Positions 35,866-45,580 of a stretch of 64,000 bases of DNA are shown here, piece after piece. How positions within the stretch are numbered: position 1 is the first letter of the stretch; each line of letters starts with the position of its first letter. The stretch spans positions 154,623,889 through 154,687,888 of the forward strand of contig CANTUZ010000002.1 in NCBI GenBank assembly GCA_947846985.1, given 5' to 3'. Position numbers and translations under genes: made by a program. The notes under the pieces were generated by a model that did not search any database, had not been told where the DNA came from, and saw nothing but the letters and a program-made list of their open reading frames with translations. The DNA comes from Fratercula arctica (taxonomy: Eukaryota > Chordata > Aves > Charadriiformes > Alcidae).

Positions 35866-38800
35866 ACAAGCAGCGTCTAGTGAGTCATTAAAACAAGTAG
35901 ACAAGGTGTTATTTTACATGTTTCACAGAAAGAAAACAGTCCAAAAGACACATCCAAGACCTGTTATTGGTAGAATTTGTTCATCTGTAGAATGAATTAT
36001 TTCCTTCTTAGTATTTCTTATTCACCTCCTATTCTGACAGCCTGAGACCCTTGTACCTGGACTGCAATATGACCCTGCGCCTTTTTCATTCAATCCAAAA
36101 GTGAGCTTTCTCAATCATCATCTGTGGGCAATTGCTGGAGACAGGCCTCTTTCACATTTTTTCACACTCTCCTATTCATTTCACACATCCTCTGAGACAC
36201 AAGCTTAGTGTATCAGTTTTAGTGCCTTTGCCCTTGCTTTCACAATCTTGAAAGCTGAAGGCCTCACCCACGTCTCAGATTCAGTCTCCTTTTGCTTTCT
36301 TCGCTATATGCTCCTATAACTTGCCACTGAGTCTTCTGAATAGTGGCTGAATAAAGTGGCAAGACCACAGTGTACAGAAGTGCAGCAGATTCTACTGCTC
36401 GGTTATTTGAAAATGAGCTGCATGGTCATTTTGCAGTAGTTCAGACTGATGTAAATACTTCTAGAAGGAACCATATCTTATATGGTAAGAGAATTATGGG
36501 AGATAGCTGTATTTGGGCTCAGTGCCCAGCACTGTTGTTCTCAGAGTAAACATTTTACTTTTCTTTGCTTCCAGTCCACAACCAAAATAGGAGAGCCTTG
36601 TCTAAAATTAACTAAAGAGGCTCTTTCATCTCAAAAACATTTAGATTTGGTATTTCAAGTAAATGCTTTAAAAAGAGTAATTTTCTTTTACAGCAGCAGT
36701 CTCTTGGAATGTCTGGGCTGGATGCCCTTGGCCAGATCCACATGAGGTCTTCATAAGTGGGAAATGATCTTTATCTCCATTTATCCTTCTTTTTTTTCCC
36801 CTCTAATTTTAAAATACATTGGCTGGAGACTTGTATTTCAAACTATGTGACACATCTTCTTGAGGGTTTGTGTGTCTATTAATAGGTAAAACTTGAACAT
36901 GTGCTCCCACATCACGCCTTGTTGTGGGGACAGAACTGAAAGGACATAAAGTAGAAAAATGAAAATTTCAGCATCAGTTCATTTCAGGTTCTAATATGTA
37001 CTTTTCAAAACCTCTTTCCAAATGACAACAAGTTCTCTTTCCTTAGAAAACCACAGAGTCTCTTGCCATAAGGACTTGAGAAAGACAATCTCTGCAAACT
37101 CAACTGTACTTGCTTTTCAAAATTCATTTCCTTGAGTAAGGAAAAGCTGCAATGCTTACTTAAAATACTTGGTGGCCTGACTCTTGCACCACTGAAGGCA
37201 ATAGTTAGCACTGTCTTGATTCCTATGGAAGAGGGATCAGGTTCCTAGATAGCTAAATAAATATTTACCAGGCTGGGAGGAGCCTAGTAACACCCACCAA
37301 AATAAAGGTTGCAATATAGCCTTCATTTATAACTTCCTGTTCTCACATGTTAATAACTTCCTCATGCATTAGTCTTTTTGGCAATTCTCCATGTTTGGTT
37401 TCTGCCTGGAGGTGATGTGTGTATTTGGAACAAACTCGTACCACACTTTTAACTAGGCAAACAGCCAAAATGACTGAGATTTGTTACTTGGTCTAGAGGT
37501 AACTGTCCTTGAGGACTAACACCTTCTCCTGAATGGGGAAAAAATTATAATTGCCAAAGCTATTAAGTGATTCCAAGATCAATTTTGAGCCAGTGTTGGA
37601 CCTTTTGGAAGTGATTTAATGATGTCACATCACATTATTAATGCTGTTTCATGTCTGAAGAAAGCAGTCTATTTAGAGTCTCAGTTAAATCTTCTTAGGG
37701 GTCAAGAAGTGAATGGGTAATTCATTCGTAGTTTCCTCATTCTTTCATGTCAGCGGAGGAAGGAGAGTGGAAGAAAGTACAGATGGTTTCTAGAATACCT
37801 TCTCTCCTTTACTTACATAAAATAATGTACATTTCCTTTTGCATTTGGAGTGTTAGCCAAAGAGAAACTCTTTCTTCAAGTATTGAATAGTGTGTTTAAA
37901 ACAACACAAATCAACCAACTAAAATCTTTTGAGTACTTTGAAAAGCTAGGAGGCTTTCTGTCCAATCTTGAAAGGTTCTGAGTTTCTTCAGCAGAAATAA
38001 ATGAAGTCAAAGGTACTTGTCTCTCCTTTGTTCACTACAGACACTAATTTGAAAACTGTGAGTAGGTAGAATATGTTAATTCCCCTTTCCCTATTCCTTT
38101 TTTCTCACAATAGGAATCCTGTCTTAAAAAAATTCCTGCCCCATGGGGTTTTTCTTTGACATTTCAGAAGCACACAATCACATCTCGGTATACGATAACA
38201 ATTCTGAACTGGAATGCATGGTATTTCCTTGCTCCCGTAGAGGAATCAAGACAGGATATTGAATCAGACTTTCTGAATCTGCAAACCCCTCTCTTTTTCC
38301 TTATCCATATGGTCTGGTGTCTCCTATATGTGCAGTGTCTTGAATATTGTTTGACATAGAGACTGTGGTAGGAGAGTATGGAAACACTGGCATTTTTTTT
38401 CTGTTTTTTTTCTCTCCAATTTCTAACCCATCAAATAAATAAAAGCGAAAAATGGCACAAATAGAACAACCTTAGTCAGAAAAAATCATGTTTGTAATTT
38501 GTAGCCATGGCAGATAACTCTGGGTGATGGGAGAGCCAGGTGTATCTGCACAGGTATGAGATCTTTCCAAAATGGCAGGGGATCCATCAGCTGTAGTCCA
38601 AAAGCTGTGCTATGTCAGAGCAAACTTAGCTTGCCGTTCAGCATGGCTTATTAGCTTGGAATCATTACTGTGCCAACACAGGTATGCAACTTCTGTTTTC
38701 TCCAGAGACTAAGCAGACATCAGGCCATAGCATACCCCACGGACATATCCTGAATGTGCCCAGTGAGACAATCACTGAATTTATTTTCTCAGTTCAGCAC

Positions 38801-39454
38801 CAGGGAGGCTTTCAACCCATAACTGAAGGCCTCCACTATGAGCCTTTATCTAGCAAAATTGTTCTAGTGTCCCTGATGAGGTTGCATGAGAGAGGGTCTG
38901 ATGTTTTGGGTGGGCAACATAAAAAAGTTGACTGCAGACAGCCACTCAACTAATTTATTTGAATTTCTCTGGACTTTGTCTGACCATATGGAATGAGGAG
39001 TGTAATGAAGTGTAAACCTCTGTTTGAATACCTCCTCCAATGCCTGCCTAAGAAGGAAATTATGGGTCCTGCTGTCTTGGAAAGATTTCTTTCAGCACTG
39101 GTGTCTTTAGGACCTGAATGATCCAACTTTCTGGATTAAACATTTCAGACTTGTGCTGTTCCCCTAAGGTGTTTCCTCCATCACAAACAGTGCTAGAGAA
39201 AGTTATAAACAGAGAAGCTACTGTGCAAGACTCCATAGAAGCTAAACTTCCAGCCCTAGTTTTTGTATTGCATTGCAGGATACTGCTGTGACAAGGCATT
39301 GTACCAGCAGAGTTTGCTAAAAATACAGTTTCTACCTCACAGAATTTAAGTACAATTTATGAAGAGCAAATACCGAGAGATGAGAGAGTACAAGAAAACA
39401 AAATGAAGCAATATTGGTCACTGTGATAGGCAATGTCTGACTGAATATAGGTGA
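35866..39454. other. Single-copy DNA
   Basis: No gene or clear transposon recognised over 3.6 kb. A weak MIR-like string (CATCTGTAGAATGAATTATT near 35980-36000) is not long enough to call. A T-run lies near 38393-38411. Confidence 0.45.
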
Positions 39455-41091
39455 ATGAGAATGAACAAGGGAAATGTGGACCTTTTCCTGAATGAGATGG
39501 ATAATTTAGGACATGGGTGGAATGCATGACACAGGTAAGGCTGACGTTTTTGGTGCCTTATTTGTCTCAGTCTTCACAAACAAGATTTCCCAGTCCTTTG
39601 CTTAGTGAGATGGTTCAAGGAGAAAAAGCTCTACCAGCAGTGGAGGAGGGTCAAATCAGGCATTACTTCCAAGAACTTGACCCATCCCAGTCCACAGGAT
39701 CAGATTGGCTGCATCCATGGTGCTGAGATAAATGGCTGGTGTCTTTGCACAGCCATTCCCTACCATCTTTGAAAGATCTTGGAACCTGAGGACAACCCCA
39801 ACAACTGGAGAAAGGCAAATACTGCATCCATTTCAAAATGAGACCAAAAGGTAGACCTGGGGAGCAACAGGCCAGTCAGCCTCACTTTGGTCCCTGGAAA
39901 AATAGTGGAAGAAGTCCTCTGGAAAAGTGGCCACATGAATCACCTTCTGGTGACTGGGAACAGTCAAGATGGATTTTTCAAGAATAAATCATGGTTGACC
40001 AAACCCGTTGCTTTCCATGATAACAGGACTGGATTTGCAGATAAGGGAAGACCAGTGAATGTCAGTTACCTCCTAGCAAGGCTTTAGACACTGTCTTCCA
40101 CAATATTTTTCTATCCAAGATAGGATGTTACAGTCTGCTTGGGTAGACAATCAGAAGTGGTTGCATGATCAGGCTCAAAGGGTAGTGTTTGACGGGTCCT
40201 GCCCTACCTGGAGGTCAGTAACAAGTTGACTGCCACAAGACCTGTCCTCTTTAATATCTTTGTCAATGACCTGAAGGAGGTGAAAAGTGCATACCTGTCA
40301 AGTTTACAGACACCAAACTGAGGGAAACAGTAGATGCACTCATGGGCTTGGGCTGCCAGCCACAAGGACCTCGACAGGGACAACACAGGCTAAGACTGAT
40401 TGACTGTGGAGTGGCACTGTAGAAAAGGCAGATAGTAAGCCAGACATGAGCTTGCAGTGTGTCCTGGCAGTAACGGTGGCCAACAGCATCCTAGGCTGCT
40501 GGAACACGAACACAGCTAATAGGTGAAGGGAAATGATTACCTCCCTCTACCCAGCATTCATTAGACCACATTTAGATACTGTGCCTTGTTTTGAGTCCAC
40601 CAGAATAAGAAGGATATGGGCAAATTGGAGTAAGTTCAGCAAAGACCACTGACATTAAAGACTTGAGTCCTGGAGCACTTGCCTGGTAAGGAGAGGCTGA
40701 TGGACCTAGGCTTGTTCAGCCTAGGGAGGAGACATTTTTGGGAGGACCTGATAGCAGGCTGTCAGTACATGCAAAGAGGATATCAATATGATGGGGCCAG
40801 GCTCCTTCTAGCACTGCAAAATGGGAAGATAAGAGACAACAGGCATAAGCTGAAACAACAGAGATCCAGGCTGGAAATAAGGAGAAACATTTACATTGCA
40901 ACAGTCAAGTCAGAGTAGGTTGCCCAGGAAACTGTATGCTTTACATCCTCAAAGATTCTCCATACCAGACTGAATAAAACTCTGAGCACCCTGAACAACC
41001 TGATCTGACATCATAGCTAACACTGATTTTGAGCAGGAGATTGGGCTAGAGACCTCGTGAGGTCCCTTCTAAATGGATGTATCCTATAGGC
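39455..41091 (+). mobile_element. Old CR1 LINE, RT region to 3' end
   Basis: Heavily mutated, but collinear with CR1 ORF2. In order it shows VDLFLNEMDNLG, GALFVSVFTNKISQSF (39553-39600), DPSQSTGSDWLHP, 'PGKIVEEVLW', 'NSQDGFFKNKSWLTKPVAFH' (39958-40020), 'VTRPVLFNIFVNDLKEV', 'FTDTKL' where FADDTKL is expected, 'ANSILGCW', 'PAFIRPHLD', then 'ERLMDLGLFSLGRRHF' (40693-40740) and DGARLLLALQNGKIRDNRHK. The 3' end reads TGAGGTCCCTTCTAAATGGA and lacks 8-mer repeats. Many stops and frameshifts make it one of the oldest well-preserved copies here. It lies 0.5 kb upstream of a younger CR1 in the same orientation. Confidence 0.88.
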
Positions 41092-41609
41092 CTATAAATG
41101 TGTATTTCCTCTCCCCTTGTCTTGTTTTGACCATATATAACAACATATAAATAAATTTATAACACAATATATAAAACAGAGAAGAATGTGCTTCTCAATG
41201 TTTGTTTGCACTACCTCTGATAAAGCAGGGTCCATTTTTCAGTTGGGGGCCCAAAGAAATAATTTTCTGCAGCTGATTTCTTGAATCATGAGACTATACT
41301 GTCAGTATCACACTGCTAAACAGGAGAAGTAGTGTGAGGTGAAATTGGCCACCATGGGAAAGGTTAAGAAATGCTGTCTCTAACTTTTGCCTATGCTTCA
41401 GCTTGCCCTAAAGAATTGTGGAATAAATCTGTAGGGTTTCAGTATTCTGGCCTATAACAGATGAAGAAAACCTTACAATACTCTAGCTGGTTAATCATCT
41501 CTTTAATACATTCTACAAGCTCCTCTAAACTAATGCTTGTCTGGGTTAAAGCATCTGTCTCTGTAACTCTACATGCAAGTTTCAAACTCTTTCTCTTTCT
41601 ATTGGACTT
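41092..41609. other. AT-rich spacer between two CR1 elements
   Basis: No gene is seen. 41138-41180 is rich in ATATAA/AAATAA. The pyrimidine-rich end (41580-41615) abuts the next CR1. Confidence 0.5.
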
Positions 41610-43213
41610 GTCCCCCCAGTAAAGTGGCAAGGCAATTAGCCCAGCTGAAGTGCATCTACACGAATGCACACAGCATGGGCAACAAACAGGAAGAGTTGGA
41701 GGCCATTGTACAGTAGGGAAACTATGGTATAACTGCCATCACAGAAACGCAGTGGGAAGACGTGCACAACTAGAGTGCGGTGACTGACGGCTACCAACTC
41801 TTCAGAAGGGATTGGCAAGGAAGGAGAGGTGGCTGGGTGGCCCTCTATGTCAGGGGCAGTTTTGAACGCCAAGAACATAACAACGTGCATGACGATATTG
41901 TTGAGTGTTTATGGATAAGAATCAAGGGGAAGGCCAATAAGCCAGACATCATGGTGTGAGTTTGTTATAGATCCCCCAACCAGGATGTAGAGGCCGATGA
42001 AATATTCTACAAACTGCTGGCAGAGGTCTTGCGATCGCTTACCCTTGTTCTTGTGGAGGACTTCAACTTCCCAGATGTCTGCTGGGAATATAACACAGCA
42101 GAGAGGGAACAGACCCGGAGGTTCCTGGAGTGTATGGAAGACAACTTCCTAACACAGCTGGTGAGGGAGCCAACTAGGGAAAATGTCCTACTGGACCTGC
42201 TGCTTGTTAACAGAGAAGGTCTTGTAGGAGATGTAAAGATTGGAGGTCATCTTGAGCAGAGCAATCATGAAATGATAGAATTTTCAATTTTTGGTGAAGC
42301 AAGACAGGGAGCCAACAGAACTGCCACCTTAGATTTCTGAAGGGTGAACTTTGGCCTGCTTAGGAGCATGGTTGAGAGTGTCCCTTGGGGGACAGTCCTG
42401 AAGGGCAAAGGTGCCCAGAAAGACTGGTCTTACTTCAAGGAGGAACTCTTAACAGCTCAGGAGAAGGCCATCCCTAAGTCCCAAAAAACGAGCAGACAGG
42501 GAAGTAGACCAACCTGGCTAAATAAAGAAAAGGATCTGGAGGTCTTGGTAGACAGTAAACTACCCATGAGCAAGCAATGTGCCCTTGTCGCCAAGACAAC
42601 CAACGGAATTCTGGGCTGCATAGGGAAGAGTGTGGCCAGCAGGTCAAGGGAGGTCATTCTCCCCCTCTGCTCTGCACTGGTGAGGACACAACTGGAATAC
42701 TGTGTCCAGTTCTGGGCTCCCCAGTTCAAGAGAGACAGGGAACTACTGGAGAGAGTCCAGCGTAGGGCAACAAAGATGGCTGAGGGATTGGAGCATCTCC
42801 TTTATGAGGAAAGGCTGAGAGAGCTGGGACTCTTTAGCCTGGAGAAGAGAAGACTGAGGGGAGACCTTATTAATGTTCACAAGTATCTAAAGGGTGGGTT
42901 TAAGGAGGATGGAGCCAGACTCTTTTCAGGGGTTCCCGGTAACAGGACGAGGGGTAACGGGCACAAGCTGGAACACAGGAAGTTCTGATCAAATATGAGG
43001 AAAAACTTCTTTACGGTGAGGATGGCGGAGCACTGGAACAGGCTGCCCAGGGAGGTTGTGGAGTCCCCTTCTCTGGAGACTTTCAAGACCCGCCTGGATG
43101 CAGTCCTGAGTAATGTGCTCTAGGCAATCCTGCTTTAGCAAGGGAGTTGGACTAGATGATCTCTAGAGGTCCCTTCCAACTCTGAAAATTCTGTGATTCC
43201 ATGATTCCATGAT
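41610..43213 (+). mobile_element. Internally deleted CR1 LINE retaining the endonuclease
   Basis: The only CR1 here that keeps the N-terminal APE-type endonuclease. It runs from about 41610 through the endonuclease and part of the linker. Near 42524-42531 it jumps to the post-RT region and then runs uninterrupted to a 3' UTR (GTTGGACTAGATGATCTCTA) and three tail units (ATTCTGTG, ATTCCATG, ATTCCATG) ending about 43213. The whole RT core, over 1 kb in a full element, is absent. It lies 520 bp downstream of an older CR1 of the same orientation and 330 bp upstream of an ancient inverted one. Confidence 0.95.
41645..43123 (+). pseudogene. CR1 ORF2 deletion derivative (endonuclease fused to RT C-terminus)
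   Basis: The 493 codons stay in one frame with no frameshift, across the deletion junction, to the natural stop at 43121-43123. Endonuclease landmarks are IYTNAHS (41654-41674, catalytic Asn kept), ITETQW (catalytic Glu kept), VEDFNFPDVCW (42053-42085; Gly of GDFN changed to Glu) and QSNHEMIEFS (near 42260; SDH changed to SNH, so an acidic active-site residue is lost). After the linker WLNKE comes [11 protein letters not shown] from the region after the RT core, then [12 protein letters not shown] and [11 protein letters not shown]. Five premature stops lie at 41714-41716, 41771-41773, 41957-41959, 42338-42340 (Arg CGA to TGA by consensus, a CpG-type change) and 42986-42988. It can make neither a working endonuclease nor an RT. 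The longest uninterrupted piece is 214 codons (42344-42988). Confidence 0.92.
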
Positions 43214-43539
43214 ACCTAAGCCCGTATGGCTTACTGTTGAGGACATCCATCCACAGTTGAAAATTAGCTTGAATCTACGGTGAACTATACACTTTAAAGT
43301 GCCTGCTTCTCTATTCTGACCATATAAGAAGCAAACCAATGAGATTAGATTAGATTTCTCCAATGTGGATATCTGTATTGGGTAAAATTAATATCTTTAG
43401 TCAAATTGAGACACTTTGGGAGGAGTGAAGAAATAGACTGGCCATATCATCACAGGTAGTGTAATATTTTATGGAGAAAAAAAGTAATCTAACCTTGTTT
43501 GACAATTTACCTGTTCAGGGAACTGTTTACAATACTTTG

Positions 43540-43815
43540 CATTTTTAAACGGTGTGAGGTTTTTTGGCCTTGCTTTCAGCCATCAGATCTTGTTAAATCT
43601 TTTTGTGCTGGACAAAAGAGGTAATTATTGAAGTTTCATTCCACAAGTAGGTACTAACGGCCTGTAATCAAGTCATCCCTCCACATTTTCTTTGATTAAA
43701 CTAAACAAATTGAGTTCCTGAGTCTTTCTGTAAAGTATGTTTTTAATCCTTTAATCACTTTGGTGGCTCTTCTCTGAACCCTCTCCAATTTAGCAACCTG
43801 GAGCCAGAACACTAT
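43540..43815 (-). mobile_element. Ancient CR1-like LINE fragment
   Basis: Read on the minus strand, it has recognisable pieces of the ORF2 C-terminal region: [19 protein letters not shown] (43790-43735), then the '[16 protein letters not shown]' region in broken frames (GGGATGACTTGATTACAGGC) and 'VSTYLWNE'. The wording resembles the old amniote CR1 families shared with turtles and crocodilians rather than the young avian ones. Many indels are present and the ends are uncertain. Confidence 0.6.
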
Positions 43816-43834
43816 GTATGATTGTATGATCTTC

Positions 43835-43837
<3 letters not shown>

Positions 43838-43875
<38 letters not shown>
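43838..43875. repeat. (TA)19 microsatellite
   Basis: An uninterrupted TA dinucleotide run 23 bp beyond the ancient CR1 fragment. It produces a meaningless Ile-Tyr frame. Confidence 0.97.
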
Positions 43876-43879
<4 letters not shown>

Positions 43880-44108
43880 TTCCTAATCTCTTTTTTTCTT
43901 TTGCTTCACAAAATCCACTGACATCCAGCTCTTGGATCTGTTCCCACCAAATGCTGATATCAATCTGTGTGTGTGTAGTGTGCTCTTCTTACAGCTGGCT
44001 GGAGGAGTGTTAATATGAGCTCAGTCTCTGGCTGCCTGCCCGGGCTGATGTGAACTTTCCCCTGCAATCGCCACATCACGACTTCTACTTGCAGTGTCAG
44101 GGTTGGAG

Positions 44109-44207
44109 GCAGCCATAGTCTGAATGGAGGAGGATGAAGAAGAGGCAACTGCAGCCATAGTCTGAATGGAGGAAGATGAAGAAGAGTCAACCGTAGCCAT
44201 GTGTCCG
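44109..44207 (-). repeat. 42-bp tandem repeat, about 2.3 copies
   Basis: Unit 1 is at 44109-44150 and unit 2 at 44151-44192, about 93% identical. A partial third copy begins GTAGCCAT at 44193. The unit is 14 codons long. On the minus strand both copies stay open and encode a period of six Ser followed by IQTMAA, inside a 74-codon frame (44021-44245). No parent gene or transposon is recognised. Confidence 0.9.
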
Positions 44208-45449
44208 TTACACCAGATAGTGATAAAGGAGTGTGTCTGTCCCACCAGTAAAATGGAGAGGAAGGGTGATGAGGGAGCTGTCTGCAGTCCTCCTTCTGTA
44301 CAGAGAAACCTGAACTACAAAGTGCTGCATTAATACTTTAAAAGGTTCTTAATTTATGTAATTTACAGTTGGAAAAGATTATTGGATCACCCAGACTGCC
44401 CTCCTTTCTGTCATAGGGTGTTACTCTTCATCCATTTATTCTTGTAATTATCCTAGCTATTCATAAGTGGCAAATTTTACCAAGAAAAGCAGACAAACCC
44501 CATTCCAACTGGTGTCTAAGTTAGGAGCACAGTCCCTGTGAGTTTTCTCTGCAGTCAATGGAAAAGACTGAACTTCCTCCAAAGGGTGATCCTCCAAAGG
44601 GAAAATCTGAATTGCTCTCAGGAGAGGCCTAGCATGACCGGCTCCAAATTTGGCCATCTCACATAAATTACTACAGAAAGGCAAAATCAGTTTGGACCTT
44701 TGTCTTGATTTGGAGATATGAGGAGTTTTTCCCTTTGGATCCCTTTACCCAGTGGTTATTCATCCTGTAATTTTGTTTTCTTTCTAAAGTAACCTGTCTT
44801 TGATTTTCAGTCATGAACTCCAGTTACATCTTTTTCTCGTAGATCAGAGAATCCTTTATAACCAGCATTTTATTCCTGTGAAAGGAGCACATTTACTGCA
44901 TGCTGGAGAGGAGCAGATTGAAGGAGACTGCAGCCTTCTCTTACTAAGTGGTAATCTGCCAAGTACAGTCTCATATAGGCGACGGGGAACTCTCTGCAGC
45001 CACTGCCACTTACTATCTTGAAACTGTCAGGTACTATAATAGCGTACCAGTGCCATGGTACCACCACAAAACTTCCCAGCATTACCCGGGGAACTGGAGA
45101 AGACTTGTCCTGTGACCAGAAACTGGTGAAAATAAGAGTCCATGGTCAAGAATGCCTGTTCTACTCTTTCTGCAATAGTGAAGACTTTGCTTTCATGGTG
45201 CATGCGCAAGTGCTCAAAACCAACATACTGTTCTTGGTCTCCCTTTTCGGTCCCTCACTTCTTATCACGTTACCTCTAGATGAAGATAATCTTGGGGAAG
45301 ACCTGATGGATTCCTAAAATTTTTATTCCTGTTAATAAACAAGAAGACCAGCACCGAGGTAACTCGCAGTTCACAGCAGTCATTGCAGAGGCAGGCAGAG
45401 CTAAGCTGAGTAAGGACGTCTCTTGAGATCTGCCCTGACCATCAGCTTA
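44208..45449. other. Single-copy DNA with adjoining open frames
   Basis: No gene recognised. Two consecutive plus-strand frames, 44800-45021 and 45018-45317, overlap by 4 bp (ATGA-type) and span 518 bp. A polypyrimidine stretch and CAG end at about 44811, which would suit a splice acceptor. The products show no domain I know, and codon use and homology cannot be tested here, so I do not call a gene. Confidence 0.25.
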
Positions 45450-45580
45450 AATTAACTTTATGAGGTTTGCTCAAGGTCTCACAGAAAATATGGTGTAACA
45501 AAGAATCAGATCTCTGCTTCCTAAATTCCACAGTAATTCTTAAGCTTTTGGTCCATCCTGTCTCAACGTGCCACTAACCT
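45450..45580 (-). repeat. MIR-like SINE relic
   Basis: GCTCAAGGTCTCACAGAAAA (45469-45488) parallels the reverse MIR core 'gcccaaggtcacacag'. AAGAATCAGATCTCTGCTTC then parallels the reversed tRNA-like head of amniote MIR ('ggaatagaacccaggtctcctgactcc'), followed by TCTTAAGCTTTTGGTCCATC. Diverged, ends uncertain. Confidence 0.45.

Noticed and set aside
35961..36035. MIR-like string around CATCTGTAGAATG
   Set aside because: The match is limited to about 20 bp with no flanking core or tail match.
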